A DNA stretch of 39,733 nucleotides from Solobacterium sp. (GCA_017430925.1 JAFRMA010000030.1:1-39733), one strand, 5' to 3'; positions 8,558 through 17,461 are shown, counted from the stretch's first letter. A program made the numbers and translations. The notes: generated from the sequence alone by a model not told the origin.

Positions 8558-8761
8558 TTACTCTGGCCTTTTTTCTAGTTCTTCTTCGAGTCTTTTCAGA
8601 TACTTTCTCGTTAAATTTACAGATTCAAGACTTTGCCAGCATCCCATGACTACTGCCAGAATTTTCACTCCTTTATATTCAGACCACAGGGATATCATCA
8701 GGATTATTACGGTTAATACCATGATTGAAACTACATTCTCAAGCATCTTTAATTCAAACAT
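8558..8761 (-). CDS. Small hypothetical membrane protein
   Basis: A 67-aa protein starting MFELKMLENV. One strongly hydrophobic segment covers about residues 11-26 (VSIMVLTVIILMISLW). A second, weaker one covers about 31-41 (GVKILAVVMGC), and a charged tail (RKYLKRLEEELEKR) is probably cytoplasmic. GGGGAG lies six bases before this ATG, so I prefer it to the ATG six codons upstream, which overlaps the ribosome site. It stands alone between the mscL terminator and a hairpin. I recognise no family. A charged tail after a transmembrane hairpin is also seen in small regulators and toxin-like peptides, but nothing supports such a role. Confidence 0.6.
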   Translation of the reverse strand: MFELKMLENVVSIMVLTVIILMISLWSEYKGVKILAVVMGCWQSLESVNLTRKYLKRLEEELEKRPE

Positions 8762-8795
8762 CATACACTCCCCTTTCATACAAAGGGATTAAACC

Positions 8796-8801
8796 ATTAT
8801 A
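8796..8801 (-). promoter_or_regulatory. Possible -10 box for the small membrane protein gene
   Basis: A perfect TATAAT (complement of 8796-8801) lies about 35 nt before the preferred ATG. No convincing -35 is visible at 16-18 nt, so confidence is limited. Confidence 0.4.
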
Positions 8802-8834
8802 TAGTTACATTTTTCCTGCCTGCCGTTCAGACAC

Positions 8835-8861
8835 AAAAAAAAGAGTGATTCACTCACTCTT
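8835..8861 (-). terminator. Intrinsic terminator after mscL
   Basis: An 8-bp perfect stem (8841-8848 with 8854-8861, 5-nt loop) is followed on the minus strand by eight T residues. It begins 2 nt after the mscL stop codon and closes the long alaS-to-mscL gene series. Confidence 0.9.
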
Positions 8862-8862
8862 C

Positions 8863-9276
8863 TTACTTGTTCTTCAGAATTTCGATGATTTCTTCCAGAG
8901 CCTTGGTTTCATCAGACTTGACAGGTTCTGCAGGTGCAGGTTCCGGTTCCGGTTCTTTCTTCGCTGTCATCTTGTTGATCGTCTTGACGAGTAAGAAAAT
9001 GCATATCGCAATGATCAGGAAATCGATGATATTCTGGATGAACTGTCCGTATTTCAGATAGACATTGACATCTTCAGCGCCCTTGTCGACTAACAGTACT
9101 TTCAGTGCTGAGAAATCCTGAATACGGAAGATGGCAGCGATCAGCGGCATAAGCATATCGTTGACCAGTGAGGATACGATCTTACCGAAAGCGGCGCCGA
9201 TCATCATGCCTACAGCCAGATCCATGACATTTCCCTTGAGTGCGAATTCCTTAAATTCTTTCATAAAACTCTTCAT
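8863..9276 (-). CDS. mscL: Large-conductance mechanosensitive channel MscL
   Basis: A 137-aa membrane channel subunit that forms a pentamer and opens under extreme membrane tension to release solutes on hypo-osmotic shock. It starts MKSFMKEFKEFALKGNVMDL, followed by AVGMMIGAAFGKIVSSLV, the conserved TM1 pore helix. TM2 is NIIDFLIIAICIFLLV. The cytoplasmic tail carries a Pro/Glu-rich linker (KKEPEPEPAPAEP) and a terminal helix bundle (ALEEIIEILKNK). The start at 9274-9276 has AGGAGG upstream. The gene overlaps the U32 gene's 3' end by 26 nt, so translation is probably coupled. Confidence 0.97.
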   Translation of the reverse strand: MKSFMKEFKEFALKGNVMDLAVGMMIGAAFGKIVSSLVNDMLMPLIAAIFRIQDFSALKVLLVDKGAEDVNVYLKYGQFIQNIIDFLIIAICIFLLVKTINKMTAKKEPEPEPAPAEPVKSDETKALEEIIEILKNK

Positions 9277-11431
9277 GATACCCCTCCTGAATTTTATTGG
9301 ATTCTGCATTTAATTCTACCGTCAGAATCAGATATTTTCCATATGCTTTTCCGGAATTTTGTACAAATGGTTTATTTTCGAGGATTTCGGTATATCCGGG
9401 ATGGTGGATCAGCGGGAAACGATTCCCCTGCAGGTCTTTCAGTTCTTTTGTGTTTCCTGCAATTCCGTCTTTGATATACATCAGTGTTCGTCTGCCGTAG
9501 ACAGGAACGTATACCGGAGGTGTAAAACCATGGCGGGAGATAAAGGTTTCCAGCATCTTCTCCATCTGTAATTCATTGACTTCTGAAGACACGATAACCG
9601 CTTCAATTCCTTTCATGGCATACATGTATTCCAATGCGTAACTGTTGGTTATGTTCAAAGTCATACCGGCAATACAATGATCCAGAGAATGATTCAGGGC
9701 ACCGGTTTCGCTGAGTAACGCATGTGACAAGGCAGTATCGGTGATCCCTTGTTCGTTTACTACAGGATACTTCCGGTAAGTACCGGGCTGATCGTTTTCA
9801 GTGATATTACATTGTTCCGGATAACGTACAGTACTGTTTCCGTGATGCTCGATGATTATCCGGTATTCAGGTAATGGTTTTTCCTGAAGTTTGATCTGCG
9901 GTGTTACTCTTCCGTTACGTGTATGGATACGGGAACGTTGTTCCGCAAGTTTCCGGTATGCTTCTCTTCTGACTTGATTGATCTCACTGACCGGCAGGAA
10001 GATGTCTTCCAGATTGCCTGTACAGGATACGATATGGAACGGATACGTATCGGTCTTGTTCAGTATCGTGTGCAGCTTCTCTGAAGTAATTGGTGCTTTC
10101 AGGGCTTTCTGGCATGGTACAGAGCTCTTTTCTGTAACAGTGTGTCCATCTTCATCTTTTACCGTAATCGTCAGATAATCGCCTGAAACGGCCTCATACG
10201 TGAGATTTACCGGGATGTTGGCAGGTAACTGACGGATATAGCCTTCAATCTCTTCCAGCAGATGTTCATCACTGGTGAGTCTGACTTCCGCATTCTTCTT
10301 CGGGCGTAAATCTGAGCGGTAGGTCAGCCATACCGTATCCCCCTTTTCTCCCTTATCGGTATACTTACCATTCTTCAGGATCTTCACTGCTGTCAAACCA
10401 ATATCTTCTCTCTCATCCAGGATACGCAGACCGTCACGCTGATGCAATACATGTGTCAATTTCACAGCCACCTGGTCATTTCGTACTTCTTGTACATGAC
10501 CGAGAAGTATCCCCTGATGATTCGGACGATACGGATTCATCCTGTCTCTGCGGTCCGCATGAAACAGATGACCTTCGGTAAATTCACGATTAAACAAGCT
10601 CAGCAACTGTTCATGACGCAGAGGATCCACGGAATAGGATTTACCGTTATAATACGCATCGATAGCCTCCCGGAATGTCTTTACCACCAGATAAACATAC
10701 TCCGGGCGTTTCATCCGTCCCTCAATCTTGATACTGCATACCCCGGCTTCGATGATCTCCGGCAGACGATCAATGATATTCAGATCCTTCGGACTGAGTA
10801 AGTACTGATATTTATTGTCACGGTCTGTACAGTACTTCATCCGGCAGTATTGCGCGCACATCCCCCGGTTCCCGGAACGGTTCTTTAATGCCGAACTCAT
10901 CAGACACTGCCCGCTGTAACTGATACATAATGCCCCATAACCAAAGACTTCCACCTGTATGCCTTTTCCGGTGATCCTGCGGATGATTTCCAGCGGTGTT
11001 TCTCTGGCAATCACGATTCGCGAAGCACCCTGCTGTATCATAAACAGTGCGCCGTCTTCATTATGGATATGCATCTGGGTTGAACAATGTACCTCCAGAT
11101 CCGGATATTCCGTACGCAGACGGTAAAACAGACCGGGATCCTGCACGATCAGCGCGTCCACATCATTTTCATACAAGAACTGTACTTCCTTCATGACATT
11201 CCCGATCTCTGTTTCAAAGTACAGCGTATTCAGGGTAACGTAGATCCGGATACCGCGAAGATGGCAGAAAGAGATTGCTTCCAGATACTCTTCATGTGTA
11301 AAATTCCCGGCAAACGCGCGTGCTGAAAATGTGCTGAGACCCAGATATACCGCGTCACAGCCTCCTGCCGCAGCCGCATACAAGGACTGCATATTTCCGC
11401 ATGGTGCCAGTAATTCAATCTTTTTCTGCAT
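9251..11431 (-). CDS. U32-family protein, probable RlhA-like RNA hydroxylase
   Basis: A 726-aa protein with an N-terminal TIM-barrel-like start (KKIELLAPCGNMQSLYAAAA) and the peptidase_U32 signature around EVFGYGALCISYSGQCLMSS. Cysteines follow in NRGMCAQYCRMKY. A long C-terminal extension resembles the DUF3656-type region. U32 proteins were once called collagenase-like proteases. Members such as RlhA, TrhP and UbiU/V are now known to do prephenate- or Fe-S-dependent hydroxylation of RNA or ubiquinone. Length and architecture fit the RlhA (23S rRNA C2501) type best. The choice of RNA substrate is inference. It overlaps the upstream glycosylase gene by 17 nt. Confidence 0.8.
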   Translation of the reverse strand: MQKKIELLAPCGNMQSLYAAAAGGCDAVYLGLSTFSARAFAGNFTHEEYLEAISFCHLRGIRIYVTLNTLYFETEIGNVMKEVQFLYENDVDALIVQDPGLFYRLRTEYPDLEVHCSTQMHIHNEDGALFMIQQGASRIVIARETPLEIIRRITGKGIQVEVFGYGALCISYSGQCLMSSALKNRSGNRGMCAQYCRMKYCTDRDNKYQYLLSPKDLNIIDRLPEIIEAGVCSIKIEGRMKRPEYVYLVVKTFREAIDAYYNGKSYSVDPLRHEQLLSLFNREFTEGHLFHADRRDRMNPYRPNHQGILLGHVQEVRNDQVAVKLTHVLHQRDGLRILDEREDIGLTAVKILKNGKYTDKGEKGDTVWLTYRSDLRPKKNAEVRLTSDEHLLEEIEGYIRQLPANIPVNLTYEAVSGDYLTITVKDEDGHTVTEKSSVPCQKALKAPITSEKLHTILNKTDTYPFHIVSCTGNLEDIFLPVSEINQVRREAYRKLAEQRSRIHTRNGRVTPQIKLQEKPLPEYRIIIEHHGNSTVRYPEQCNITENDQPGTYRKYPVVNEQGITDTALSHALLSETGALNHSLDHCIAGMTLNITNSYALEYMYAMKGIEAVIVSSEVNELQMEKMLETFISRHGFTPPVYVPVYGRRTLMYIKDGIAGNTKELKDLQGNRFPLIHHPGYTEILENKPFVQNSGKAYGKYLILTVELNAESNKIQEGYHEEFYERI

Positions 11432-11915
11432 ACTCTCTTATCTTTCTGTATTCCCAGATCAGGTCATTCATACGATACCGGGCATTGGCGGAAGAAGTGC
11501 TGGGCAAAGTGAACTGCGGAAGCTCCGTATGAATGTATTTCCTGTATAGATCAGAAGCTTTCCTGCCGTTGGTAAATATCGTATGTATATTTGTATTCTT
11601 AATTAATTCCGGAATATCATTGACCAGAACATCCGTGATCGTTTCATCCCGGCTGCCAATGATCGTACACTGCGCGATCACATCCCACAACGCAATACGG
11701 TGACGCAGACAGAACTCTTTCCTGTCGGTGATTTCTTCTTCAAATACTGCCGCTAATACACTCCAGAAACGATTCATCGGATTGGCATAATAAAACATTT
11801 CTTCCCGGGATATTACTGACGGGAAAGACCCAAGGATCAATACCCTGGCATTCTCATCGATGATCGGCTTCAGCGGATGTAAGATCCGCGTACCGGTATT
11901 CTCTGCCGGTTTCAT
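11415..11915 (-). CDS. Family-6 uracil/hypoxanthine-DNA glycosylase (HDG-like)
   Basis: A 166-aa base-excision repair glycosylase of the uracil-DNA glycosylase superfamily. Motif 1 is LILGSFPSVISREEMFYYAN followed by PMNRFW. The closing motif is LPSTSSANARY. This combination (GSxPS, YYxNPxNxFW, PSTSxAN) is that of DNA-deoxyinosine glycosylases, which remove hypoxanthine from deaminated adenine. Uracil activity is usually weak or absent in that family. The ATG at 11913-11915 overlaps the holA stop as TGATG with GAGG upstream; a GTG one codon earlier is less likely. Substrate is assigned by motif only. Confidence 0.82.
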   Translation of the reverse strand: MKPAENTGTRILHPLKPIIDENARVLILGSFPSVISREEMFYYANPMNRFWSVLAAVFEEEITDRKEFCLRHRIALWDVIAQCTIIGSRDETITDVLVNDIPELIKNTNIHTIFTNGRKASDLYRKYIHTELPQFTLPSTSSANARYRMNDLIWEYRKIREYAEKD

Positions 11916-12898
11916 CACAGATACCTCAGCAGATAGCGTTCAAACCCGTTCTTTTCATCAATTCTGCCGGCTTTGATATCCTGATCCAGATCAGCCAGAG
12001 CACTCAGTCTCTCCAGCAGATCACGGGAGGAACATCTTCCGGCACTGCGTAGATCCAGGGAAGGATAATTCCTGCCGGTATATCTGCGGATTTCTTCCTC
12101 ACTCATCCCATGTTCATTACACACGACAGAGTTATAAATACCGCGGATCTGTGAGGCAAGTACAGGGATCAGGTTGGTATAAGTCATGTGTTCAATCTCT
12201 ATACATTCGTTCAAAGCACGGAATGTCCCTTCTGTATCCCGGCGGATAAACGCATTGCCCAGTTTCCAGTGATTCACTTCCGGATTGATATAGACCAGGT
12301 GTTCAATATCTTTCAGATTCAGGTTCTTTTCACCATACAGAAGAATACTGTCCAGGGCAACATGGAACATCGTGGTACTGCCGTTGATCCTCAGTTTGAA
12401 TTCTTCCAGTGCGTCTGCCGTCATCCGCAGATGATGTTTCTGAAGTTCGATATCGATATACCGCTCCAGCTCCTTCGGGGATTTCTGGCTGAAGGTCAGG
12501 ATATCCACGGTCTTCCCTCGATACTTTTCCAGGATCTTGTATTCTCTTGTTCTCCTGTCCGCGTCATACCCGTAACATACAAAGATGAGGTCCGAACTTT
12601 CATTCGGCATCTTACAGTATTCTTCCAGAAGATCTGCGTTATTCATCGTATTCTTTTTCTCTTTCCCCGCTTTTTCACCGCCGGAATTCAGGAAGTACGG
12701 GTCATTGACCACGACAGCACGGCTTTCACTGAACAGGGATATGGTATTGCAGTACGTCAATGCCTGAGACAAAGAAAAAGTACGAATAGACGCGTCAAAA
12801 CTGACGATGTTCTCCGGATCCAGATCTTTCCGGTTCAATAACGCATTTTTCTTCTTTGACAAGAAATAGATTTCTTTTCCTTCGAGGAGATAGATCAT
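11915..12898 (-). CDS. holA: DNA polymerase III subunit delta
   Basis: A 327-aa clamp-loader subunit (delta wrench) that opens the beta sliding clamp at replication forks. It begins MIYLLEGKEIYFLSKKKNAL, the standard N-terminus. It continues with the SLSQALTYCNTISLFSESRA clamp-contact region and a C-terminal helical collar ending GFERYLLRYL. No intact Walker A is expected or seen. The ATG at 12896-12898 has no Shine-Dalgarno. Instead an extended -10 (TGGTATAAT) ends exactly 6 nt before it, suggesting a leaderless transcript. A GTG twelve codons upstream adds residues absent from the family and is rejected. comEC ends 45 nt upstream. Confidence 0.92.
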   Translation of the reverse strand: MIYLLEGKEIYFLSKKKNALLNRKDLDPENIVSFDASIRTFSLSQALTYCNTISLFSESRAVVVNDPYFLNSGGEKAGKEKKNTMNNADLLEEYCKMPNESSDLIFVCYGYDADRRTREYKILEKYRGKTVDILTFSQKSPKELERYIDIELQKHHLRMTADALEEFKLRINGSTTMFHVALDSILLYGEKNLNLKDIEHLVYINPEVNHWKLGNAFIRRDTEGTFRALNECIEIEHMTYTNLIPVLASQIRGIYNSVVCNEHGMSEEEIRRYTGRNYPSLDLRSAGRCSSRDLLERLSALADLDQDIKAGRIDEKNGFERYLLRYL

Positions 12899-12904
12899 AC
12901 GCCT

Positions 12905-12913
12905 ATTATACCA
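12905..12913 (-). promoter_or_regulatory. holA: Extended -10 promoter placing the holA start codon at +1
   Basis: The minus strand reads TGGTATAAT, then AGGCGT, then ATG. With 6 nt between -10 and ATG the A of the ATG is the expected transcription start, giving a leaderless mRNA. No -35 of quality is visible, consistent with the TG extension. Confidence 0.6.
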
Positions 12914-12943
12914 ACGATTTCCAAATGAATTCACATGACTTCT

Positions 12944-14860
12944 TTACAGAATACTGATTTTCCCGGTACTGGTATACAGGAGATTGATCAGCGGCAGACA
13001 CAGGATCGTGATATCTCCTTCTTCGGCAGTATTCAGGTATGGAATATGTCTCTGTAACAGTCTTTGCAGAGTTTCTTCATGGGGATGGTGATAACCGTTA
13101 TGTAATCCTGAGGAGATTACAGCCAGCTGCGGCTGTACCTGATCCAGTAAGGCATCGGAAGTCCCGGTTTTACTGCCATGGTGCGATACTTTCAGCACGT
13201 CGCATTTGAGATCATCGTACATAGACAGAATCTCCCGTTCTGTATCTGTATCCGCATCTGCCATCATCAGGTAATTCTTGTGGTTCATGGAAAAATATTC
13301 AACCAGACTGCTCTGGTTCGGATCTTCATTTTCCTTCTGGTTCAGATCTGCTGTAGTAATCTCGCGGATTCTGATCAGGGAATGATGTTTGTCAATGATC
13401 TGTGAAACACTTAGTGTATTGAGAAGATTATCCCTGTTTCCGTCATGATCATCATCTTCATGCGTAAGGATCAGCGCGTGCAGGTGGTCGACGGATTTCG
13501 CGTTCAGATAAGTCTGCAGGGAATTCCAGGCGGATCGTCTGCCGGTATCGATCAGGATATTTGTCAGATTCAGCGGTGCCCGGATCAGGATTGAATCCCC
13601 CTGTCCTACATTGATGAATGTGACTTCCGCACATGGATGAAACAAGCCGAAAAACTGAAAGATAAGCAGAAGAACAATCCGCAGTCTGGCAATCTTCCGC
13701 GATTCTCTCAGCCTGTAAACGAGGACTACAAACAGGATCAATCCCGGTCCAAGCATATTCCCCGGCAGTGAAGTAAGATTCAATACCTGCAGGATAGAAT
13801 CAAAACCATAGATCATTTTCTCGATTGGAATGACCGGCACCAGCAATGTACATACTGCAGCAAACCAGAAGAACCCGTACAACGGCAAAAGGATTCCCAC
13901 CAGCAGGATCTGTACCGGATTCATCTGGTTAAACAAGATGCTTTGCGTACATAAACCGAAGAAATAACCTGTTGTCTTATCCCTGCCGAAAAACAAATAT
14001 CGAACACGGAATAACACGCAGATCAGAAAGACCCGGCTCATAATCATATGCCGGTAAAAAAACATCAGGACAAGTAATGTCAGACCGTAGCGGTTTCTCG
14101 CATCCAGACGTGTATAGGAAAACAACCGGTACAGAAAAGAATGAACCAGTGTAAAGGGAAAATGATACATCACACACAGGAAAAACTGTACATAGATCAG
14201 AATCTTTTTTCTTGTGTCCCGGTCCATGTAGTATTTCAGGATATACTCGATTCCGTAAAGAATACCCACAAACGAAAAGCCGGAATATTCCAGAAAACTG
14301 GAAAGATCCAGACGGGAATCGTTGACTCCCATTACGATGCGAAGAAGCGCACTTCTGCGGTCATCCTGTACAACGGAGTATATTCTCTTCTGTATCTTTC
14401 CCCGCAGGCTGAATGACTCTCTCTCGGTCTCATACGAAGAGATACGGCAGCTGTAATAAACTTCTCTGGCATTCATTGTTTCCCTGAATGTTGTGCCGTA
14501 AGTTACCGGAGAAGATTCAATTCTTTCCGGTGTACAGGAAAAAGATATCTCGGAGTCCAGCAGAGGGATATCCTCCGTATAAAGAAGAAGACGGGTATTC
14601 TTCTGTTGTACAATACACCAGGATTTTCCAATCTCTGTAACACGTCCGGTATGGATCTCCGGGATCTGGTCGTTGTACAGCGGTATGTGATACAACAGTA
14701 AGATTCCGGTAAGAAAAAGCATATTCTTCCAGCCAAACCGAAAGATCCAGTAACTGAAGATCAGCACGAATGCCGCATACCATCTCTCCCCGGCATGTAT
14801 AAAAAGATAGACCAGTACAGCTGTAATCAACAATTCTTCCCTCAGATCTTTCAGAGACAT
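12944..14860 (-). CDS. comEC: ComEC/Rec2-type DNA uptake channel
   Basis: A 638-aa polytopic membrane protein expected to pass single-stranded DNA into the cytoplasm during transformation. Two N-terminal membrane segments precede a small soluble beta domain (about 75-165). A multi-pass competence region follows (about 185-415). A C-terminal metallo-beta-lactamase-like domain contains INVGQGDSILIRA, the metal motif LTHEDDDHDGN, KVSHHGSKTGTS and NGYHHPHEET. The usual HLLAISGLH-like signature of the competence domain is replaced by FLEYSGFSFVGI, and the protein is shorter than Bacillus ComEC (about 776 aa). It overlaps comEA by 10 nt. Confidence 0.9.
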   Translation of the reverse strand: MSLKDLREELLITAVLVYLFIHAGERWYAAFVLIFSYWIFRFGWKNMLFLTGILLLYHIPLYNDQIPEIHTGRVTEIGKSWCIVQQKNTRLLLYTEDIPLLDSEISFSCTPERIESSPVTYGTTFRETMNAREVYYSCRISSYETERESFSLRGKIQKRIYSVVQDDRRSALLRIVMGVNDSRLDLSSFLEYSGFSFVGILYGIEYILKYYMDRDTRKKILIYVQFFLCVMYHFPFTLVHSFLYRLFSYTRLDARNRYGLTLLVLMFFYRHMIMSRVFLICVLFRVRYLFFGRDKTTGYFFGLCTQSILFNQMNPVQILLVGILLPLYGFFWFAAVCTLLVPVIPIEKMIYGFDSILQVLNLTSLPGNMLGPGLILFVVLVYRLRESRKIARLRIVLLLIFQFFGLFHPCAEVTFINVGQGDSILIRAPLNLTNILIDTGRRSAWNSLQTYLNAKSVDHLHALILTHEDDDHDGNRDNLLNTLSVSQIIDKHHSLIRIREITTADLNQKENEDPNQSSLVEYFSMNHKNYLMMADADTDTEREILSMYDDLKCDVLKVSHHGSKTGTSDALLDQVQPQLAVISSGLHNGYHHPHEETLQRLLQRHIPYLNTAEEGDITILCLPLINLLYTSTGKISIL

Positions 14861-15318
14861 ATATAATCCTGCAGAGAAGTAAACTTCTTCTCACCGATTC
14901 CCTTGACATGCTGAAGATCTTCCAGGTTTTGAAACAAGCCGTGTTCATTTCTGTATTCAATGATCTTTTCGGCGGTATCCGGGCCGATTCCCGGCAGAAG
15001 GCATAATTCTTCCAGATCTGCGGAATTGATGGATATCCTGTGTTCTTCTTTCTTTTTCGGGATATAGATGACATCCTTGTCTTTCAGTATGGTCTGTAAA
15101 TTGATTCCTGACAGATCGGCGTCATCGCTGATCCCGCATAACTCCAGAAGTTCCTGAATGCTTGTATACGGCTCTAATTCGTAGATTCCGGGCTGTAATA
15201 CTTCCCCTTCCGCAGTAACCTTGATTTCTTCTTTATTCAGTCTTGTAAGATCTACAGCCTCCAGTTTCACCGGCAATACAGCTGTCAGGCATAAAAGAAA
15301 AATAAGTAGTCGTTTCAT
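14851..15318 (-). CDS. comEA: Competence protein ComEA (SLBB + helix-hairpin-helix)
   Basis: A 155-aa surface-anchored DNA receptor for transformation. The N-terminus MKRLLIFLLCLTAVLPVKLE is a signal peptide or anchor. Residues about 34-90 form an SLBB domain (VTAEGEVLQPGIYEL). The C-terminus has twin helix-hairpin-helix motifs, SINSADLEELCLLPGIGPDT followed by the KGIGEKKFTSLQDYI repeat. HhH domains bind double-stranded DNA without sequence preference. A strong AGGAGG precedes the ATG. It forms the normal comEA-comEC pair, with no comEB between them. Confidence 0.95.
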   Translation of the reverse strand: MKRLLIFLLCLTAVLPVKLEAVDLTRLNKEEIKVTAEGEVLQPGIYELEPYTSIQELLELCGISDDADLSGINLQTILKDKDVIYIPKKKEEHRISINSADLEELCLLPGIGPDTAEKIIEYRNEHGLFQNLEDLQHVKGIGEKKFTSLQDYICL

Positions 15319-15361
15319 CGAAACCTCCTACTTATTTCATAGTATGTAAATTTTGATTTCC

Positions 15362-15832
15362 CTACTGGATCTTAAGTATTTTTACTTCATAGGGAATCTT
15401 GGCCTGAACAGTAACTGTTGATCCTGCTTTCTTGTCCAGAATTGCCTGTGCCAGCGGTGTTTCGTTGGACAGTTTTCCGTTGAGAGGATCTGCTTCTGTA
15501 GAACCAACGATCGTATAGGTATCTTCCTGATGAATATCCTGGAACTCAACCGTTACGGTAGAACCGATACGTACGGTTTTGGAAGAACTCTTCTTGGTAT
15601 CGATCAGTTCATAGTGATCCAGCATGTTCTCCAGTTCGGAGATCCTGCTTTCCACCTGTGCCTGTTTATCTCTGGCCGCATCATAATCCGCGTTTTCGGA
15701 AAGATCGCCCAGTGCGCGTGCTTCTCTCAGTTCTTTTTTGTATTCTTCACGAACGACATGGACAAGATGATGATACTCATCCTGCAGTTTCTTCAGACCT
15801 TCTTCTGTTACATAGATTTTATTCTCTGACAT
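15362..15832 (-). CDS. greA: Transcription elongation factor GreA
   Basis: A 156-aa factor that rescues backtracked RNA polymerase by stimulating transcript cleavage. An N-terminal coiled coil inserts into the secondary channel. Its tip carries the acidic motif ARALGDLSENADYDAARDKQ, and the FKBP-like C-terminal domain starts near TVRIGSTVTVEF. Length and both domains are normal. AAAGGAG lies upstream of the ATG at 15830-15832. An extended -10 just ahead suggests a start within the larger series, with comEA-comEC following 43 nt downstream. Confidence 0.97.
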   Translation of the reverse strand: MSENKIYVTEEGLKKLQDEYHHLVHVVREEYKKELREARALGDLSENADYDAARDKQAQVESRISELENMLDHYELIDTKKSSSKTVRIGSTVTVEFQDIHQEDTYTIVGSTEADPLNGKLSNETPLAQAILDKKAGSTVTVQAKIPYEVKILKIQ

Positions 15833-15855
15833 ACTATACTCCTTTAAGCGAATGA

Positions 15856-15864
15856 ATTATATCA
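15856..15864 (-). promoter_or_regulatory. greA: Extended -10 promoter ahead of greA
   Basis: TGATATAAT on the minus strand sits 23 nt before the greA ATG, leaving a short leader with AAAGGAG. No clear -35 is visible. It would allow greA-comEA-comEC expression separate from alaS. Confidence 0.5.
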
Positions 15865-15881
15865 TTCTCCCTGACATGACG

Positions 15882-16382
15882 CTATATTTTTTGTACGGAA
15901 TCATCATACTTCCGCAGATCCACAACAAACTCCGAAGTACCGGTAAGATTCCCGGAAGAATCATATCTTAGATCAAGGCCGATCAGTTCTTCATCTCTTT
16001 CCAGCAACTTCTTCAGAAAGATTCTGTCCCCTTCCCAGAGTTCAAGATCCATGATGTCTTCTTCCCTGATCCAGGCAAGAGTTCCCTCGCTGCATTCCGG
16101 GGTATCTGTACGGGATGTTTCCGCTGTATACAGCCACATACACTCGCTCTCTTCCCCTTCGTAGAAGAAGTTCACGATACCGCGGAAATCCAGCGAATCC
16201 GGTACGATTCCTGTTTCTTCACGAATCTCCCGCAAGGCACCCTCACGTATACTTTCACCGGCTTCGGCCTTACCGCCGACACCAATCCATTTTCCGGCAT
16301 TGATATCCTTCTTTTTCTTATTTCTCAGCATCATCAGCCAGAGATGCTCATGACGCAGATAGATCAGTGTATAGTCTTTCAT
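15882..16382 (-). CDS. Nudix hydrolase, MutT/8-oxo-dGTP diphosphatase-like
   Basis: A 166-aa Nudix protein. The Nudix box GGKAEAGESIREGALREIRE followed by ETGI matches GX5EX7REUXEEXGU with all metal-binding glutamates present. The upstream strand MLRNKKKKDINAGKWIGVGG resembles MTH1/YvcI-type 8-oxo-dGTP hydrolases, which clean the nucleotide pool of oxidised precursors. An extra C-terminal segment of about 30 residues follows the core fold. Its start overlaps the mltG stop as ATGA. Substrate is inferred only from the box context; other nucleoside di- or triphosphates are possible. Confidence 0.88.
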   Translation of the reverse strand: MKDYTLIYLRHEHLWLMMLRNKKKKDINAGKWIGVGGKAEAGESIREGALREIREETGIVPDSLDFRGIVNFFYEGEESECMWLYTAETSRTDTPECSEGTLAWIREEDIMDLELWEGDRIFLKKLLERDEELIGLDLRYDSSGNLTGTSEFVVDLRKYDDSVQKI

Positions 16383-17461
16383 CGCAGATACTTTTTGACA
16401 TTGGCTTCATGTTCGGCCAGGGTTTCCGCATAGTGGATCTGTCCGGTTCCTTCAACATCCGCCATGAAATAATAGTATTTATGTTTTGCCGGATGAAGTG
16501 TGGAATGAAGCGCGTCATAACCCGGATTCATGATCGGTCCCGGAGGCAGTCCGGCATACTTATAGGTGTTGTACGGAGAATCGTAGTCACCGTTGACTTC
16601 ACATGCCCACCAGTTGCCGTCCTTCGCAAAGTCAATTGCGTAACATACCGTGGAACTGGACTGCAGCGGCATATCGATATCCAGACGATTCCAGAATACA
16701 CCGGAGATCCGTTCCATCTCTTCCACCAGTCCGCTTTCATACTGGACAATACTCGCAAGCGTATAGATCTCATGAATACTGAGCTTGTTCTTGGCCATGT
16801 CATCCTTCAGACTGTTGTACACCACAAGACTCTGATCCAGGATCTTCTCTGTGACATCCTTCGCTGTCGTCTCCTGGAAGAAACGATATGTATTCGGCGC
16901 AAGATATCCTTCCAGACGGATACGGATGTTCTGGTTGAATACTTCTTCCGTGATAAACGGATAGCGGTCCATCAGGGAACGGATATATGTCTCATCGTTC
17001 CATAATGCCAGCAATTCCTCTTCAGTCACGTTGGTCGCGGCAGCGATCTTTGCGGCGATATCCTTTGCCCAGTCACCTTCCACGATCGTTACCGATGTAT
17101 CATAAACGACTGCCTTGGTCGGATCGTTGATCACTTCCAGGATCTGCTGAACATCCCAGCTCTTATCCAGTTCATATTCTCCGGTCTTGATATTGCTCAG
17201 GTTATTCCTTCTCGCATAAAGATAAGCAGAATTATCATCCCGGATGATTCCCTGTTCAGCCAGCTGTTTCGTTACCGACTTCAATGTAGAACCACCGACA
17301 ACTTCAAAAGAAACCACTTCCGATTCCTTGGATACAGGTTTCAGATTGGATTTATACCGCAGGAAAAAGATCCCGCCTGCCAGCGCGGCAGCGATCAGTA
17401 ATAAGAACAGGATACGAAGAGGACGTATTCTTCTCTTTTTTCTGCGTTTTGTTTTACTCAT
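16379..17461 (-). CDS. mltG: Endolytic murein transglycosylase MltG (YceG-like)
   Basis: A 360-aa membrane-anchored enzyme that cuts nascent glycan strands and helps set their length near the elongation machinery. A basic N-terminus (KTKRRKKRRIRPLR) precedes one transmembrane helix (ILFLLLIAAALAGGIFFL). A LysM-like region is followed by the catalytic domain. The catalytic glutamate is in ASIVQYESGL, with LQSSSTVCYA and YAGLPPGPIMNPG as further active-site motifs. I chose ATG 17459-17461, which overlaps yrzB by 8 nt and is preceded by GAGGG. Confidence 0.95.
   Translation of the reverse strand: MSKTKRRKKRRIRPLRILFLLLIAAALAGGIFFLRYKSNLKPVSKESEVVSFEVVGGSTLKSVTKQLAEQGIIRDDNSAYLYARRNNLSNIKTGEYELDKSWDVQQILEVINDPTKAVVYDTSVTIVEGDWAKDIAAKIAAATNVTEEELLALWNDETYIRSLMDRYPFITEEVFNQNIRIRLEGYLAPNTYRFFQETTAKDVTEKILDQSLVVYNSLKDDMAKNKLSIHEIYTLASIVQYESGLVEEMERISGVFWNRLDIDMPLQSSSTVCYAIDFAKDGNWWACEVNGDYDSPYNTYKYAGLPPGPIMNPGYDALHSTLHPAKHKYYYFMADVEGTGQIHYAETLAEHEANVKKYLR

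Noticed and set aside
12188..12841. Plus-strand open frame (217 aa) opposite holA
   Set aside because: Low-complexity Phe/Gln-rich translation typical of antisense frames; holA is well supported.
12899..12934. Upstream GTG start for holA
   Set aside because: Adds 12 residues absent from the delta-subunit family and spans the TATAAT; no good ribosome site.
16367..17005. Long plus-strand open frame (212 aa) opposite mltG
   Set aside because: Mirror of mltG codon structure; no ribosome site or known motif, and mltG has clear catalytic motifs on the other strand.
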